Positions 16,807 through 29,560 are shown, counted from the stretch's first letter. The stretch: 64,000 nt of DNA from Francisella uliginis (GCF_001895265.1 NZ_CP016796.1:1922001-1986000); one strand, 5' to 3'. Notes: generated by a model not told the origin, from the letters alone. Translations and numbers: made by a program.

Positions 16807-17817
16807 CTAAATTGGCGATCTCGCTTTAACATCAATTTCTAAGTTAGAATCCTTAAAGCTATTATCATACCTATAAGCACCAGCAAGGGCTATCATAGCA
16901 CCATTATCTGTACAATATTTCATTGGTGGAAAAAATATTTGATAACTATTATTTTTTGATAATTTTTCTAATCTTTGACGTAATAATTTATTTGCACTAA
17001 CGCCACCAGATATCACTAATCTTTTATTTTTTGTTTGTTTCAAAGCCTTATTACACTTTGAGACTAGAACATCTATAGCTGCATCTTGAAAGGCATAACA
17101 AAGATTTGCCTTATTTTCTTGAGATTTATCCTCTTCTGAATACCAGGTATTTAACACCGCTGTCTTTAAGCCACTAAAACTAAAATCAAGGTTTGGCTTA
17201 TTTTTCATAGGCCTTGGCAACAGATATTTTTTCTTATCTGTTGCTTTATCTGCTAAATTAGCAACTTCAACTCCTCCAGGATAGGCCATACCTAAGAGCT
17301 TCGCTGTCTTATCAAATGCTTCACCTGCAGCATCATCTATTGATTCTCCAAGTAAGCTATATTGACCAAAACCTCTAACTTCAAATAATTGAGTGTGACC
17401 TCCTGAGACTAGCAAAGCAACAAAAGGATACTCAATCTCACTATCAGTATCTAAAAGAGGTGAAAGCAAATGTCCTTCAAGGTGATGAACAGCCACCGTA
17501 TCAATATCATGAATAAAGCCTAAAGTCTTAGCAAAAGTTGCACCAACCATAAGTGCACCAACCAATCCTGGTGTTGCTGTATAAGCTATACAGTCTATAT
17601 CATCGAAACTAAGCCCTGATTCTAGAAACAATTGCTTAGCAAGAACATTTAACTTTGCAATATGCTCACGTGATGCCAATTCTGGAACAACTCCACCATA
17701 TTCCTTATGCAGGTCTATTTGACTATATAAAGCATCAGCAACTATTCTTTTAGAACATGAATCATAAATGGCAAGCCCTGTTTCATCACATGAACTTTCG
17801 ATACCTAAAACAAGCAT
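16807..17817 (-). CDS. tsaD: tRNA N6-threonylcarbamoyladenosine biosynthesis protein TsaD
   Basis: A 336-residue TsaD (formerly Gcp). With TsaB, TsaC and TsaE it makes t6A37 in ANN-decoding tRNAs. The ASKHA-type ATPase motifs are visible: [10 protein letters not shown] (5-14), the metal-binding HHLEGH (111-116, ligands His112 and His116), [11 protein letters not shown], and [12 protein letters not shown] near the C-terminus. Its ATG overlaps the stop codon of the upstream LapA-like gene by one base (TAATG), so the two are translationally coupled. Confidence 0.96.
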   Translation of the reverse strand: MLVLGIESSCDETGLAIYDSCSKRIVADALYSQIDLHKEYGGVVPELASREHIAKLNVLAKQLFLESGLSFDDIDCIAYTATPGLVGALMVGATFAKTLGFIHDIDTVAVHHLEGHLLSPLLDTDSEIEYPFVALLVSGGHTQLFEVRGFGQYSLLGESIDDAAGEAFDKTAKLLGMAYPGGVEVANLADKATDKKKYLLPRPMKNKPNLDFSFSGLKTAVLNTWYSEEDKSQENKANLCYAFQDAAIDVLVSKCNKALKQTKNKRLVISGGVSANKLLRQRLEKLSKNNSYQIFFPPMKYCTDNGAMIALAGAYRYDNSFKDSNLEIDVKARSPI

Positions 17818-18053
17818 TACTTCTTAGTGCCACCACTTGTTTTAGTTATTTGGATAAATTTTGTTATAAATGATCCCAATATGAGTCCAAGAACAAATGC
17901 TATCGACATTAAAACAATAAGCGGTAGTGTTGTAGTTCCAAAAATATAATCAAAACTTACTCTATCAGTATTCAATATAGATAGCACTACTATGAGAATT
18001 ATAACTATTCCAAAAAATATCTGCCAGAAGAGTTTTGCTAACATACTAAACAT
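17817..18053 (-). CDS. LapA/DUF1049-family inner membrane protein
   Basis: A 78-residue protein with two membrane helices (about 10-27 and 42-65) and a short basic C-terminus. The pattern [12 protein letters not shown] followed by [20 protein letters not shown] is typical of the lipopolysaccharide assembly protein A domain (DUF1049; E. coli LapA/YciS). The E. coli member works with LapB to control LPS amounts, but here no lapB is adjacent and the protein is coupled to tsaD, so function by homology is tentative. ATG 18053 and ATG 18044 are both possible starts. Confidence 0.75.
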   Translation of the reverse strand: MFSMLAKLFWQIFFGIVIILIVVLSILNTDRVSFDYIFGTTTLPLIVLMSIAFVLGLILGSFITKFIQITKTSGGTKK

Positions 18054-18152
18054 TTACCACAAGTATTAATAAGTACAATATGGCTTATATTATAATTTAA
18101 AATGTTTGAATAATAAAATTTTATTTTAGATAGAAAGTAATATAGAACAAAT

Positions 18153-21100
18153 TTAGAAGTCTAATGATTCTAGAGCATTTCTTAAAGACTCTTCAATATC
18201 TTCATTGATATCTTTTTCACTTTCTTGAGGTTTGATATTTTCAGTAGTAGTTTCTTCAATATTGAAAGCTGCTGCTGCATCAGTAAATGCTATACCATCT
18301 TCAACACCAAGCTCTTCTCTTATTTTATCAATCTTCTTAGATTCTTTTCTTACTGCTAAACCAGTACCTGTTGGTATTAGTCTACCGATAAGAACGTTTT
18401 CTTTAAGACCTCTTAATTGATCTACTTGAGAATGTATAGAAGCTTCAGTAAGAACTCTTGTTGTCTCTTGGAAAGACGCTGCTGACAAGAATGATTCCGT
18501 AGATAGAGAAGATCTTGTGATACCCATAAGTACAAGCTCAAACTCAACCTCTCTCTTTTCTTGCTCACGCAGATTATCATTTTCTTCTAAGATTCTAACA
18601 AGTTCGATATTTTCATTTTTAACAAACTTACTATCACCTTCATCAATTACAATAGCTTTTCTTAGCATTTGTCTAACGATTGTCTCAATATGCTTATCGT
18701 TAATTACAACACCTTGCATACGATATACAGACTGAGCCTCAATCAATATATAATCAGCAAATGCTTCTAAGCCTTTATACTGAAGTAAATCATGCGGATC
18801 AGTAGGCCCATCTGCTAAAACATCACCTTTAACAACATTTTCACCATCAAAAACAACTAAATGACGAGATTTAGGTAATAGAATTTCTTCAACAATATGA
18901 CCATTCTTATCTAAAATCTCAATTCTTTGTTTTTCTTTAGTATCTCTGTTACCAAGTCTAACCATACCATCACATGGAGAAAGTACAGCAGCTTCCTTAG
19001 GACGTCTAGCTTCAAATAACTCAGCAACACGTGGAAGACCACCAGTAATATCTTTGTTTTTAGACCCTTCTAGAGGAATCTTAGCTACAACATCACCAAC
19101 CTCTAACTGAGTATCATCAGAAACACTTAATACTGCACCTACTGCTAAAGATATTGACTTAAGTTCATTACCTTTTTCATCAACAATCTTAACAACAGGT
19201 TTTAAATTCTTAGATGTTGTTCTTTGAGATATAGAAGTGATCTCAATAGTTTGCTGACCAGTTAGATCATCATAAGTATGCTTAGATGTTATACCATCTA
19301 TTACATCTTCAAGAACCACTTTACCAGCAATATCAGTGATTAATGGCTGAGCATGTGGATCCCAAGTAGCGATTACATCACCGATCTCTACAGTTTTACC
19401 ACTAGCCAAAGGAACATTTGCACCCATAGGGATTTTATGTTGTTCCCTAACACGGCCCATAGTATCAGAAACGATAATTTCACCAGCACGTGAAATCACA
19501 ATTTCTTGACCTTCTTTATTTGTTACTGTTCTAATATTCTTGAACTTAATCTTACCAGCAGTTTTAACTTTGATATCAGAAACTGTAACACCTAGAGATG
19601 CCGCACCACCTGTATGGAATGTTCTCATTGTCAACTGAGTACCTGGCTCACCAATTGATTGAGCAGCGATTACACCAACAGACTCACCGACGTTAACTTG
19701 TCTTTCACGAGCAAGGTCGCGACCATAACACTTAGAACATAAGCCTCTACGTGTCTTACATGTAATTGGTGATCTAACTTTGATCATATCAATACCATTA
19801 TCATCAAGTAGCTCAACTAGATTTTCATCTAATAAAGTACCTTCCTCTAATAGTACAATACCTTTCTCAGTTACAACGTCAGCTGCTAATGTTCTTCCAA
19901 GAGCTCTCTCTACTAGAGGAACCTTAACCTCACCATCTTCAACGATAGCTGAGAACATTAGACCTTCATCTGTACCACAGTCTTCTTCAATAACAACTAG
20001 ATCCTGCGCTACATCAACTAGTCTACGAGTTAAGTAACCTGCGTTAGCTGTTTTAAGAGCTGTATCTGCTAGACCTTTACGAGCACCGTGAGTAGATGTA
20101 AAGTACTGCAATACTGATAGACCTTCTCTAAAGTTTGCTGTAATTGCAGTTTCAATCATCGTACCATCTGGTTTTGCCATTAGACCACGCATACCAGCAA
20201 GCTGTCTCATTTGGTTATAAGAACCCCTAGCACCAGATTTAGCCATCATATAAACTGAGTTAAATGATTCTGTGTCTTTTGTTTCACCATTTACAGTGAT
20301 TGTATCTTTAGATATAGCATCCATCATCGAAGCTCCAACCTCATCAGAAGTTTTACCCCAAATATTAATGATATTGTTATATCTTTCATTCTCTGTAATT
20401 AGTGAAGACTGATACTGCTCTGTAATATGCTTAATTTCTTTTTCAGCTTCTTCTACTTTAGCTTCTTTATCATCAGGAATAGTCATATCATCAACACCTA
20501 CAGAGATACCTGATAGAGTTGAGTATTTGAAACCTGCATACATTAATTTATCAGCTAAAACTACAGTTGCTTTACCACCTAACACTCTAAATGCTTGGTT
20601 AATAATTTTAGAAATTTCTTTCTTAACTAAAACTTTATTTAGTAAAGAGAAAGATAAGCCTTCAGGTAATATATTAAGAAGAAGAGCTCTACCAACAGTA
20701 GTATTTACTACTCCTTTCTCATTATAAGTATTACCTTTAGTATCAAAGACTTGTCTATCAACTCTTAGCTTTATTTTAGCATGAATATCGATAGTTCCTG
20801 AATTATATGCTCTGCTTACATCTTCATAACTAGCAAATAGCTTACCTTCACCTCTAGCACCCTCTCTTTCTCTAGTAATATAGTATAAACCTAATACAAT
20901 ATCCTGAGTAGGAGTGATAATTGGTTGTCCAGATGCTGGTGATAAAATGTTGTTTGTAGACATCATTAATACACGTGATTCTAACTGAGATTCAACAGTT
21001 AAAGGTACGTGTACAGCCATTTGGTCACCATCAAAGTCAGCGTTGAATGCCGCACACACTAGAGGATGCAACTGTATTGCTTTACCTTCGATAAGCTTAG

Positions 21101-22409
21101 GTTCAAAAGCTTGAATACCTAATCTATGTAGTGTAGGAGCACGGTTTAGAAGCACTGGATGCTCATTAATAACAATCTCTAGAATATCCCATACTGCTGC
21201 TTCTTCAAGCTCAACCATTCTCTTAGCTTGCTTAATAGTAGTAGCATGACCACCTAGTCTTAACTTAGAGTATACAAATGGTTTGAATAACTCTAAAGCC
21301 ATTTTCTTAGGAAGACCACACTCATGCAACCTTAAAGATGGACCTACAGTGATTACAGAACGTCCAGAATAGTCAACACGCTTACCAAGTAGGTTTTGAC
21401 GGAAACGACCTTGCTTACCTTTGATCATATCAGCTAATGATTTAAGTGGACGCTTGTTAGAACCAGTCACAGCTCTACCGCGTCTACCATTATCTAATAA
21501 TGCATCAACTGACTCTTGAAGCATTCTTTTTTCATTTCTAACAATAATATCTGGAGCATTAAGATCTAATAGCTTTTTAAGTCTATTGTTTCTGTTAATT
21601 ACTCTACGATATAAATCGTTTAAATCTGAAGTTGCAAATCTACCACCTTCGATAGGTACAAGAGGTCTTAAATCTGGAGGAAGAACTGGTAATACTGTCA
21701 TTACCATCCATTCAGGCTTGTTACCTGAAGCTTGGAAAGTCTCAAGAAGTCTTAATCTCTTGATTGCTTTTTCTTTCTTAGCTGTAGATTTACTTTGTGC
21801 ATATTCTTCTTGTAATATTTCTATTTCAGACTCAATATCTGTATCTGATAATAGATCTCTAATAGCTTCAGCACCCATAGATGCTTCAAACTCATAACCA
21901 TAGTTCTCTAGAGCTTCTGCATACTCTTCATCTGTAAGAAGTTGCTTTTTCTCTAATGGTGTCATTCCTGGATCAGTAACAATATATGACTCAAAATATA
22001 GAACCTTTTCTACATTCTTAAGAGGCATATCCAAGAAAAGACCTATTCTTGAAGGAAGAGATTTTAAGTACCAAATATGTACAACAGGACAAACTAAATC
22101 AATATGCCCCATTCTTTCTCTTCTTACTTTAGTTTGCTCAACTTCAACACCGCAACGCTCACAAACCACACCACGATGTTTTAAACGCTTATATTTACCA
22201 CATAAACATTCGTAGTCTTTAACAGGACCAAAAATCTTAGCACAAAATAAACCATCTCTTTCTGGCTTAAATGTTCTATAGTTAATAGTTTCTGGCTTTT
22301 TAACTTCACCATGAGACCATGAACGAACAACCTCTGGAGATGCTAAAGATATTTTAATAATATCAAACTTTTTACTATTGTAATTTTGATGTAGGATACC
22401 GTTATTCAC
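18153..22409 (-). CDS. rpoC: RNA polymerase subunit beta'
   Basis: A full-length 1418-residue beta' subunit. The N-terminal zinc site is Cys68, Cys70, Cys83 and Cys86 (CLCGKYKR... CERCG). The catalytic loop NADFDGDQ, near residue 457, supplies the three aspartates that hold magnesium. A second zinc site is seen in [15 protein letters not shown], and the trigger loop region [16 protein letters not shown] is intact. The start is GTG 22409, eight bases after AGGAG; no ATG precedes it in a suitable place. It follows rpoB by 59 bases. The acidic C-terminal tail ends [10 protein letters not shown]. Confidence 0.98.
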   Translation of the reverse strand: MNNGILHQNYNSKKFDIIKISLASPEVVRSWSHGEVKKPETINYRTFKPERDGLFCAKIFGPVKDYECLCGKYKRLKHRGVVCERCGVEVEQTKVRRERMGHIDLVCPVVHIWYLKSLPSRIGLFLDMPLKNVEKVLYFESYIVTDPGMTPLEKKQLLTDEEYAEALENYGYEFEASMGAEAIRDLLSDTDIESEIEILQEEYAQSKSTAKKEKAIKRLRLLETFQASGNKPEWMVMTVLPVLPPDLRPLVPIEGGRFATSDLNDLYRRVINRNNRLKKLLDLNAPDIIVRNEKRMLQESVDALLDNGRRGRAVTGSNKRPLKSLADMIKGKQGRFRQNLLGKRVDYSGRSVITVGPSLRLHECGLPKKMALELFKPFVYSKLRLGGHATTIKQAKRMVELEEAAVWDILEIVINEHPVLLNRAPTLHRLGIQAFEPKLIEGKAIQLHPLVCAAFNADFDGDQMAVHVPLTVESQLESRVLMMSTNNILSPASGQPIITPTQDIVLGLYYITREREGARGEGKLFASYEDVSRAYNSGTIDIHAKIKLRVDRQVFDTKGNTYNEKGVVNTTVGRALLLNILPEGLSFSLLNKVLVKKEISKIINQAFRVLGGKATVVLADKLMYAGFKYSTLSGISVGVDDMTIPDDKEAKVEEAEKEIKHITEQYQSSLITENERYNNIINIWGKTSDEVGASMMDAISKDTITVNGETKDTESFNSVYMMAKSGARGSYNQMRQLAGMRGLMAKPDGTMIETAITANFREGLSVLQYFTSTHGARKGLADTALKTANAGYLTRRLVDVAQDLVVIEEDCGTDEGLMFSAIVEDGEVKVPLVERALGRTLAADVVTEKGIVLLEEGTLLDENLVELLDDNGIDMIKVRSPITCKTRRGLCSKCYGRDLARERQVNVGESVGVIAAQSIGEPGTQLTMRTFHTGGAASLGVTVSDIKVKTAGKIKFKNIRTVTNKEGQEIVISRAGEIIVSDTMGRVREQHKIPMGANVPLASGKTVEIGDVIATWDPHAQPLITDIAGKVVLEDVIDGITSKHTYDDLTGQQTIEITSISQRTTSKNLKPVVKIVDEKGNELKSISLAVGAVLSVSDDTQLEVGDVVAKIPLEGSKNKDITGGLPRVAELFEARRPKEAAVLSPCDGMVRLGNRDTKEKQRIEILDKNGHIVEEILLPKSRHLVVFDGENVVKGDVLADGPTDPHDLLQYKGLEAFADYILIEAQSVYRMQGVVINDKHIETIVRQMLRKAIVIDEGDSKFVKNENIELVRILEENDNLREQEKREVEFELVLMGITRSSLSTESFLSAASFQETTRVLTEASIHSQVDQLRGLKENVLIGRLIPTGTGLAVRKESKKIDKIREELGVEDGIAFTDAAAAFNIEETTTENIKPQESEKDINEDIEESLRNALESLDF

Positions 22410-22468
22410 AGGTAACTCTCCTATACTTTTATTTTAATAACAAAAAATAAGTAGCTTTTTAAGATAGC

Positions 22469-25400
22469 TTATTCTTCCTCAGATGAATGGTCAAAATCCA
22501 TATCTATGCCCAATGCTCTAACTTCATTTCTTAAAACATTGAATGATTCTGGAACATCAACACTCATAGTCAATTTACCATCAACTATGTTCTTATACAT
22601 TTTAGATCTACCAGCTATATCATCTGATTTAACTGTTAACATTTCTCTTAGTGTATAAGCAGCACCATATGCTTGTAATGCCCAAACCTCCATCTCACCG
22701 AATCTTTGACCACCAAACTGTGCTTTACCACCTAGAGGTTGCTGTGTAACTAAGCTGTAAGATCCTGTTGATCTTGCATGCATCTTATCATCTACTAAGT
22801 GATCAAGTTTCAACATATACATATAGCCAACTGTTACATGTCTATCAAATGCTTGACCAGTACGGCCATCAAAAAGCTTCATCTGGCCATTACTTGCAAA
22901 ACCACCTATTTTTAGTAGAGATTTGATATCTTCTTCTCTTGCACCATCAAATACAGGAGTTGCAATTGGTACACCGCCCTTTAAGTTTTCACAAAGAGTT
23001 AATACTTCTTCATCACTTAAAGATTCTAGGTCTACCTTTTTATTACCAACACTATTATAAACTTCTTCTAAAGTTTTTCTTAGCTCAGCTACTTTTCTTG
23101 TTTGCTCTAATGTTTGCTCAACTCTTTTACCTAAGCCATAAGATGCTAGACCTAAATGAGCCTCAAGAATCTGTCCAATATTCATACGTGATGGAATACC
23201 TAGAGGGTTTAGACAAACATCTACAGGAGTACCATCTTCCATATATGGCATATCTTCAACAGGTAATACACGTGATACCACACCTTTGTTACCGTGACGG
23301 CCAGCCATTTTATCACCTGGCTGAATACGTTTCTTGATAGCAACAAAAACCTTAACTGTTTGAAGCACACCTGGAGATAGTTCATTACTTTGAGTAATAG
23401 ACTTTTTCTTAACTTCAAATTTAGCATCTACAGCTATTTTTGCTTCGTCATAATACTCTTTAGCTTTTTCTACTCTGTCATTAAGTTTCTCATCTTCAAA
23501 GGATATCTCTAACCATTTAGCAAATGGAAGTTTCTCTAAGAATTCCTTAGTTAGAACAGCACCTTTTTTAAGACCTTTAGCTTTTAGAACCTTAGCACCA
23601 ACAATGTCATTTTCTACTGAAGATCTAACTACAGATTCAATTACAGCGAACTCTTCATCAAAGTCTTTACGAGCTTTATCTATTTGCTCTTTCTCTATCT
23701 GAAGTGCTCTTAAGCTCTTACCACCTTTATCATTTTCAAAAACTTGAACATTGATAACCGTACCAGAAGTACCACTTGGCATTCTTAATGAACTATCAGC
23801 AACATTTGAAGCTTTTTCATTAAAGATAGCTCTTAGAAGTCTTTCTTCTGGTGTTAATTGTTGCTCAGCTTTAGGTGTAATCTTAGCTACAAGAATATCA
23901 CCAGCTTCAACATTAGCACCAATATGTACAATCCCAGACTCATCAAGCTTAGCTAAACCTGACTCACTTACGTTAGGAATATCTGAAGTTATCTCTTCAG
24001 GGCCAAGCTTAGTGTCACGAGCCACACAAGTAAATTCTTCAATATGTATACTTGTATACTTATCATCTTTTACTATTCTTTCAGATAATAAGATTGAATC
24101 CTCAAAGTTATAACCATTCCATGGCATGAAAGCAACCATTAGGTTATGACCAAGAGATAGTTCACCAAAATCTGTAGCAAAACCATCTGCTAGAATATCA
24201 CCAGCTTCAACTTTATCACCAACGTTAACTATTGGACGCTGGTTAATACAAGTATTTTTATTTGAACGCTTGAATTTAGTTAAGCTATAGATATCAACTA
24301 ACTTATTGTTTTTAGACTTGTCAGTATCTACCTTAATTACGATTCTATTTGAATCTACTTCAGCAATTTCACCAGCATTTCTAGCAATGATACAGTTACC
24401 AGAATCTCTAGCAACGATCTTCTCCATACCAGTACCAACTAAAGGCTTATCTGCTTTAAGGGTTGGTACAGCCTGACGTTGCATGTTCGCACCCATTAAT
24501 ACCCTGTTAGCATCATCGTGCTCTAGGAAAGGTATTAGTGCTGCTGCTGCTGAAACCATCTGTTTAGCAGAAACATCCATATATTGAACTCTGCTAGATT
24601 CTGTAAATATTGCTTCACCACCTGAACGACATTGAATAAGATCTTCAACAAAGTGATTATCTTTATCAAGTTCAGTAGAAGCTTGTGCAATTACATAGTT
24701 ATCTTCATCGATAGCTGATAGATACTCGATTTCATCCGTAACTCTACCATCAACAACTTTCCTGTATGGAGCTTCTAAGAAACCAAAATCGTTGACTCTA
24801 GAATAACTAGCTAATGAGTTGATAAGACCAATGTTTGGCCCCTCTGGAGTCTCAATCGGACATAATCTACCATAGTGAGTTGCGTGAACGTCACGAACCT
24901 CAAAACCAGCTCTATCACGTGATAAACCACCTGGACCTAATGCAGAAATTCTACGCTTGTGTGTAACTTCTGATAATGGGTTATCTTGATCCATAAATTG
25001 CGATAACGCACCAGATGTAAAGAACTCTTTAATCGCAGCTGTAATCGGCTTAGAGTTTACGATATCTTTAGGCATAAGCTTATCCTTATGTACTAAAGAC
25101 ATACTTTCACGGATACCTTTTTCTACACGATAAAGACCTATTCTAAATTGGTTCTCAACCATCTCACCAACAGAACGTACACGTCTGTTACCTAAGTGAT
25201 CGATATCATCAACTTTACCTTTACCGTCACGGATATTAATTAGCTCTTCTAATACGCCAACAATATCACTATTTTCTAAAGTATAAACATCTTTAGAAAC
25301 TTTATCTGAGCCTAATCTAGCATTTAGCTTCATTCTACCAATATCAGATAAGCTATATCTACTTTCGATAAAGAATAGGCCTTCAAACAATGCTTTAACT

Positions 25401-26545
25401 GAAGCTGCTGCTGGAGGATCACCAGGTCTTAGTACTTTATAAATTTCAACTAATGCTTCATCAGTATTTTTTGTTAAATCATATTTTAAAGTATCAGAAA
25501 TATATCTACCTTTTTCAGTAGTTATAAAATCGATAACATCTAGCTCAAGCATGCCAACACCAACACATGCCTCTAATAAGCTCTCTGTAACATCATCATT
25601 TGCATAAGCTATAACTTCACCAGTAGCTTCATTAACAATATCTTTTGCTACTCTAAGAGTACTTACTAGATCAAAATCTATAGCAACTGAATCAATCTCT
25701 GCATCTTTGATTTTCTTGATATCTCTAGATGTAAGTTTTTTATTTTTCTTAACTATTGTTTTGCCTTGATCATCTACGATATCAAATTTAAGAAGCTCAC
25801 CTTTCATGCTAGGTAAATCATCTAACTTAAGGGCAAAACCTTTACTATTAAATGTGATAGTTTTACTATCTGAGAAATTCTCTAATATTTCCTCTTGTGA
25901 ATATCCAAGAGCTTTTAAAATAACTGTTGCACAGAATTTTCTTTTTCTGTCAATTCTAGCCCATACAATGCCTTTTGCATCAAACTCAAAGTCAAGCCAA
26001 GATCCTCTATATGGAATAATACGTGCCGAAAATGCACCTTCTTCTGAATCATCTTTACTAAAAAAGACTCCAGGTGATCTATGTAACTGGGATACAACGA
26101 CTCTCTCTGTACCATTAATAATAAACGTACCGTTTGTTGTCATCAATGGAATGTCACCCATGTACACATACTCTTCTCTAATATCTTCTACTATTTTTTC
26201 TGTTGGAAGAGCTTCTTTATTATATACAACTAACCTTAATTTAACATTTAACGGAGCATCGTAAGTTGCACCACGCACTTGACACTCTGTTTCATCGAAA
26301 CTAGGCTCACCTATTTGGTAATCAACATAATGAAGTTCATATTGACCATTTTTACTTTCTACTGGGAAAGATTGCTTTAGCACTAATTCAAGCCCAGAAT
26401 GAAGCCTACCTTTAGCTTCATTAGCATTTAAAAACTTTTTATAAGACTCTGTCTGAATCGAAAGCAAATATGGTACATCTAAGATATGAGGAAGAACCCC
26501 AAACTCTTTACGAATTCTTTTTTTCTCAGCGTATGAGTAAGACAT
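22469..26545 (-). CDS. rpoB: RNA polymerase subunit beta
   Basis: A full-length beta subunit of 1358 residues from ATG 26545. A longer frame begins three codons earlier, but that ATG sits inside the ribosome site (TTAGGGATG), and starting at [16 protein letters not shown] matches other RpoB proteins. The rifampicin-binding region [19 protein letters not shown] with [20 protein letters not shown] has the wild-type residues at the positions usually mutated in resistance (E. coli D516, H526 and S531 equivalents). The C-terminal MYKNIVDGK region is intact. It lies between rplL and rpoC, with attenuator-like hairpins between rplL and rpoB. Confidence 0.98.
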   Translation of the reverse strand: MSYSYAEKKRIRKEFGVLPHILDVPYLLSIQTESYKKFLNANEAKGRLHSGLELVLKQSFPVESKNGQYELHYVDYQIGEPSFDETECQVRGATYDAPLNVKLRLVVYNKEALPTEKIVEDIREEYVYMGDIPLMTTNGTFIINGTERVVVSQLHRSPGVFFSKDDSEEGAFSARIIPYRGSWLDFEFDAKGIVWARIDRKRKFCATVILKALGYSQEEILENFSDSKTITFNSKGFALKLDDLPSMKGELLKFDIVDDQGKTIVKKNKKLTSRDIKKIKDAEIDSVAIDFDLVSTLRVAKDIVNEATGEVIAYANDDVTESLLEACVGVGMLELDVIDFITTEKGRYISDTLKYDLTKNTDEALVEIYKVLRPGDPPAAASVKALFEGLFFIESRYSLSDIGRMKLNARLGSDKVSKDVYTLENSDIVGVLEELINIRDGKGKVDDIDHLGNRRVRSVGEMVENQFRIGLYRVEKGIRESMSLVHKDKLMPKDIVNSKPITAAIKEFFTSGALSQFMDQDNPLSEVTHKRRISALGPGGLSRDRAGFEVRDVHATHYGRLCPIETPEGPNIGLINSLASYSRVNDFGFLEAPYRKVVDGRVTDEIEYLSAIDEDNYVIAQASTELDKDNHFVEDLIQCRSGGEAIFTESSRVQYMDVSAKQMVSAAAALIPFLEHDDANRVLMGANMQRQAVPTLKADKPLVGTGMEKIVARDSGNCIIARNAGEIAEVDSNRIVIKVDTDKSKNNKLVDIYSLTKFKRSNKNTCINQRPIVNVGDKVEAGDILADGFATDFGELSLGHNLMVAFMPWNGYNFEDSILLSERIVKDDKYTSIHIEEFTCVARDTKLGPEEITSDIPNVSESGLAKLDESGIVHIGANVEAGDILVAKITPKAEQQLTPEERLLRAIFNEKASNVADSSLRMPSGTSGTVINVQVFENDKGGKSLRALQIEKEQIDKARKDFDEEFAVIESVVRSSVENDIVGAKVLKAKGLKKGAVLTKEFLEKLPFAKWLEISFEDEKLNDRVEKAKEYYDEAKIAVDAKFEVKKKSITQSNELSPGVLQTVKVFVAIKKRIQPGDKMAGRHGNKGVVSRVLPVEDMPYMEDGTPVDVCLNPLGIPSRMNIGQILEAHLGLASYGLGKRVEQTLEQTRKVAELRKTLEEVYNSVGNKKVDLESLSDEEVLTLCENLKGGVPIATPVFDGAREEDIKSLLKIGGFASNGQMKLFDGRTGQAFDRHVTVGYMYMLKLDHLVDDKMHARSTGSYSLVTQQPLGGKAQFGGQRFGEMEVWALQAYGAAYTLREMLTVKSDDIAGRSKMYKNIVDGKLTMSVDVPESFNVLRNEVRALGIDMDFDHSSEEE

Positions 26546-26572
26546 CAAAAACATCCCTAAGATTTTGTTTAC

Positions 26573-26604
26573 ACAAAATAAAAAGCAAATATGAGTATAT
26601 TTGC
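26573..26604 (-). terminator. Attenuator-like hairpin between rplL and rpoB
   Basis: On the minus strand GCAAATAT pairs with ATATTTGC (26604-26585) and is followed at once by TTTTTATTTT. It has the form of a weak intrinsic terminator just upstream of rpoB. E. coli has a partial attenuator in the same place. Confidence 0.55.
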
Positions 26605-26635
26605 GCCAATATCTATGTATCTTTCAATACTAGAA

Positions 26636-26665
26636 AGACTAGGGGCCAAAATTGACCACTAGTCT
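26636..26665 (-). promoter_or_regulatory. Stable stem in the rplL-rpoB spacer, possible processing site
   Basis: AGACTAG (26636-26642) pairs with CTAGTCT (26659-26665), extended inside by GGCC/GGTC with one mismatch. No T-run follows on the minus strand. An RNase III site is known in the equivalent E. coli spacer, so processing is a reasonable guess. Confidence 0.45.
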
Positions 26666-26697
26666 TAAGTTTCTAAAAATTATTTTTTAGAATTTTA

Positions 26698-27075
26698 TTA
26701 TTTAAGCTCAACTTTAGCGCCAGCTTCTTCAAGTTGTTTTTTAAGCTCTTCAGCTTCTTCTTTAGCAGCAGCTTCTTTAACTGTGAAAGGTGTACCTTCT
26801 ACAGCAGCTTTAGCTTCTTTAAGACCTAAACCAGTAGCAGCTCTTACTGCTTTAATAGCAGCGATTTTGTTTGAACCAGCATCAGTTAAAACTACATCAA
26901 AATCAGTTTTCTCTTCAGCAGCAGCAGCTTCGCCACCAGCAGCAGGACCTGCAACAGCAACAGCAGCAGCAGCAGAAACACCAAATTTATCTTCCATCAT
27001 TTTAACTAGATCACATACATCCATTACGCTCATATCAGCAACAGCATTTAGGATATCTTCTTTTGTTATAGACAT
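26698..27075 (-). CDS. rplL: 50S ribosomal protein L7/L12
   Basis: A 125-residue stalk protein. It has the N-terminal dimerisation domain, an alanine- and glycine-rich hinge (about residues 34-54), and the factor-binding C-terminal domain with [20 protein letters not shown]. Several copies attach to L10 and recruit elongation factors. It follows rplJ by 63 bases. Its alanine-rich hinge is GC-rich for this genome and produces false open frames on the other strand. Confidence 0.98.
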   Translation of the reverse strand: MSITKEDILNAVADMSVMDVCDLVKMMEDKFGVSAAAAVAVAGPAAGGEAAAAEEKTDFDVVLTDAGSNKIAAIKAVRAATGLGLKEAKAAVEGTPFTVKEAAAKEEAEELKKQLEEAGAKVELK

Positions 27076-27138
27076 TTTATAACTCCTATTTATTTAACAA
27101 TTAATTCTTTTTTTCAGCTTTCTAAAAAGCCAGTGCAA

Positions 27139-27657
27139 TTATTTACTATCTCCAACAGCAGCAAATACTCGTACAGCTTGAGAAGGAATCTCATTAAGAG
27201 TACGAACAAACTTAGTAACTGGTGCTTGCATAACATTAAGTAATGTAGCAAGTGCCTCTTCCCTACTAGGAAGCTTAGCAAAGTCATCTAACTTTTCAGG
27301 ACCAAACAGTTCACCAGACATAGCTAAATTTTTAACTTCAAAGACATTATGGTCTTTTTGGAAGTTTTTAAATAGCTTAGCTGCCGCACCTGGCTCATCC
27401 TTAGAAAGAGCAAGAACTAGAGGACCTTTAAGAGCATCACCAAGACACTCAAAATCAGTTCCTTTAATTGCTAAACGTGCTAAGTTGTTACGAACAACTC
27501 TTAAATAAACTCCAGACTCACGCGCTTGTTTTCTTAATGAAGTCATTTCATTAACAGTCAAGCCACGGTAATCTGCAACTGCTGCAGACAATGCTGTAGA
27601 GACATTTTCAGCAACTTCAGCGACAATTGCTTTCTTGTCTTCTATTCTAAGTGCCAT
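27139..27657 (-). CDS. rplJ: 50S ribosomal protein L10
   Basis: A 172-residue L10. The N-terminal rRNA-binding part shows ADYRGLTVNEMTSLRKQARE and LRVVRNNLA; the C-terminal helix carries L7/L12 dimers. Its leader has the fold of the L10 leader, through which L10 bound to L7/L12 represses its own translation. It lies downstream of rplA by 170 bases. Confidence 0.97.
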   Translation of the reverse strand: MALRIEDKKAIVAEVAENVSTALSAAVADYRGLTVNEMTSLRKQARESGVYLRVVRNNLARLAIKGTDFECLGDALKGPLVLALSKDEPGAAAKLFKNFQKDHNVFEVKNLAMSGELFGPEKLDDFAKLPSREEALATLLNVMQAPVTKFVRTLNEIPSQAVRVFAAVGDSK

Positions 27658-27711
27658 ATCGACTCCTTATTTATTGTCTACACTTTATTTAATTTAACAC
27701 GATATTTAGAC

Positions 27712-27778
27712 CAAAAAGGTTGTCAACATCGTCTGCGTAGGATAACTATTAAGCTAGGCGAGCCTAGCTCCTACGGTC
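27712..27778 (-). promoter_or_regulatory. L10 leader (autoregulatory mRNA element)
   Basis: On the minus strand CGTAGGA (27775-27769 side as complement) pairs with TCCTACG around an inner stem GCTAGGC/GCCTAGC, leaving the asymmetric TTAATAGTTA bulge expected for a kink-turn. This arrangement, directly upstream of rplJ, matches the bacterial L10 leader family. L10-L7/L12 binding here would repress rplJL translation. Confidence 0.75.
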
Positions 27779-27785
27779 TTTGATC

Positions 27786-27803
27786 GTTGTATTTTCATAC
27801 AAC
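27786..27803. repeat. Hairpin between rplA and the L10 leader
   Basis: GTTGTAT and ATACAAC form a perfect seven-base stem with a four-base loop. No T-run follows on the minus strand, so it is more likely an RNA processing or stability hairpin than a terminator. Confidence 0.45.
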
Positions 27804-27827
27804 CCAAAGAAATTGCAAAGTAGTATT

Positions 27828-28523
27828 CTATATATTTAAATCTGAAAAGTCAACACCAATTCCTGGACCCATAGTACTAGATACAGAAACTTTCTTCAGA
27901 TATACACCTTTCGATACTGAAGGCTTAGCTTTTTTAAGATCAGTTAATAACTGTTCTAAGTTTTGCTTTAACGCATCTGTGTCGAAATTAACTTTGCCAA
28001 TAGTAGTATGTATAATACCAGCCTTATCAACCCTATATCTAACTTGACCTGCTTTAGCATCTGTTACAGCTTTAGCAACATCCATAGTTACAGTACCAAC
28101 TTTAGGGTTTGGCATAAGACCTTTAGGACCTAAGATTTGACCTAACTGACCAACAACTCTCATAGAATCAGGAGAAGCGATCACAACATCAAAATCCATA
28201 TTGCCTTTTTTAACGTCATCAGCTAGATCTTCCATACCTACAACATCAGCACCAGCCTCTTTAGCTGCTTCAGCAGCTGGACCTTTAGCAAAAACTGCTA
28301 CTCTAACAGTTTTACCAGTACCATTAGGAAGTACAGAAGCACCTCTTACAACTTGATCAGATTTACGCGGATCAACACCAAGAGCAACCGAAACGTCTAT
28401 AGACTCAACAAATTTAACTGAAGATACTTCTTTTAGAAGCTCAAAAGCTTCTGCTACAGGATACTTCTTTTCTGCATCTATCTTAGTTGCAATATTTTTC
28501 ATTCTTTTTGAAATTTTAGCCAT
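27828..28523 (-). CDS. rplA: 50S ribosomal protein L1
   Basis: A 231-residue L1 of the L1 stalk. Signature segments are [14 protein letters not shown] and [16 protein letters not shown]. Its ATG overlaps the rplK stop by one base (TAATG), so the two are translationally coupled. In E. coli L1 represses the rplKA mRNA; a matching site was not identified here. Confidence 0.97.
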   Translation of the reverse strand: MAKISKRMKNIATKIDAEKKYPVAEAFELLKEVSSVKFVESIDVSVALGVDPRKSDQVVRGASVLPNGTGKTVRVAVFAKGPAAEAAKEAGADVVGMEDLADDVKKGNMDFDVVIASPDSMRVVGQLGQILGPKGLMPNPKVGTVTMDVAKAVTDAKAGQVRYRVDKAGIIHTTIGKVNFDTDALKQNLEQLLTDLKKAKPSVSKGVYLKKVSVSSTMGPGIGVDFSDLNI

Positions 28524-28960
28524 TACTCAACCCCTTCTACTTTTACGCCCATACTACGAGCAGAACCAGCAATAATTCTTACAGCCGCATCCATATCAGC
28601 AGCTGTTAGATCAGGATCTTTTACTTTAGCAATTTCTTCTAATTGCTCACGAGTAATAGTTCCAACAAAATCTTTTGATGGGTTTGATGAACCTGACTTA
28701 ACGTTAACCGCTTTCTTAATTAAGAAAGAAGCTGGTGGCGTCTTCATTTCAAAAGTAAAGCTACGATCACTATATACAGATATTTCAACAGGGATTGGCA
28801 TACCTGGCTCCATACCTTGTGTCTTAGCATTAAATTCTTTACAGAAACCCATGATGTTAACACCGTGCTGACCTAATGCAGGACCAATCGGTGGACTTGG
28901 GTTTGCTTTTCCAGCTGCTACTTGCAACTTAATAATAGCTTCTATTTTTTTCTTAGCCAT
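28523..28960 (-). CDS. rplK: 50S ribosomal protein L11
   Basis: A 145-residue L11. The opening [28 protein letters not shown] is diagnostic, though shown here only as a family hallmark from residue 8. The start is ATG 28960 after GGAGAAAAAA; a TTG four codons earlier would use the ribosome site itself as coding sequence. It binds the GTPase-associated centre of 23S rRNA and is part of the nusG-rplK-rplA series. Confidence 0.97.
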   Translation of the reverse strand: MAKKKIEAIIKLQVAAGKANPSPPIGPALGQHGVNIMGFCKEFNAKTQGMEPGMPIPVEISVYSDRSFTFEMKTPPASFLIKKAVNVKSGSSNPSKDFVGTITREQLEEIAKVKDPDLTAADMDAAVRIIAGSARSMGVKVEGVE

Positions 28961-29026
28961 TTTTTTCTCCAATTTAGGTTAATAACACTTATATAAAATA
29001 AGCTCCCTACTATCTTAAGATAATTC

Positions 29027-29560
29027 TTAAGATTCTTTTTCAACTTGTGAAAACTCAAGTTCAACAGGTGTAGATCTACCAAATATAGATACTGCGACTC
29101 TCAATCTTGATTTCTCATAGTTAACTTCTTCTACAACTCCAGTAAAGTCATTGAAAGGCCCCTCAAGAACTCTAACAACTTCACCAACTTGATATGATTT
29201 TCTTAATCTAGGCTCAACCGCAGCTTCACCACCTTCCATAAATCCTAAAATTCTCTCAACTTCAGGCTTACTTAATGGAATAGGCTTACCTCTTGAACCA
29301 ACCACAGTCAACACTCTAGGGACTGCCTTAATAACATCCCACGCTTCTGTAGTTAAATCTGCTTCAATCAAAACATAACCAGGAAAATATTTTCTTTCAC
29401 TCTTACGTTTTTGACCACCCCTCATTTCAACAACATTTTCTGTAGGAACCAAAATCCTACCAAAACTTTTTTGTAGACCCGCTATTTCAATATTCTCTTC
29501 AAGCTGAGTCTTTACTCTTTTTTCATAACCAGAGTGCACTTGCACAACATACCAAAGCAT
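29027..29560 (-). CDS. nusG: Transcription termination/antitermination protein NusG
   Basis: A 177-residue NusG. The N-terminal NGN domain opens WYVVQVHSGYEKRVKTQLEE and contains RKYFPGYVLIEADL; the C-terminal KOW domain has VGEVVRVLEGPFNDFTGVVE. NusG binds RNA polymerase and Rho or S10. It follows secE by 16 bases, the conserved order, and precedes rplK. Confidence 0.97.
   Translation of the reverse strand: MLWYVVQVHSGYEKRVKTQLEENIEIAGLQKSFGRILVPTENVVEMRGGQKRKSERKYFPGYVLIEADLTTEAWDVIKAVPRVLTVVGSRGKPIPLSKPEVERILGFMEGGEAAVEPRLRKSYQVGEVVRVLEGPFNDFTGVVEEVNYEKSRLRVAVSIFGRSTPVELEFSQVEKES

Noticed and set aside
22939-23337. Plus-strand 132-codon open frame in rpoB
   Set aside because: Entirely antisense to a conserved part of rpoB, with biased composition and no ribosome site.
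26546-26554. Three-codon upstream start of rpoB
   Set aside because: That ATG is part of the ribosome site for ATG 26545, and homologs begin at the latter.
26783-27082. Plus-strand 99-codon open frame opposite rplL
   Set aside because: Product of the alanine-rich rplL hinge read backwards; no independent support.
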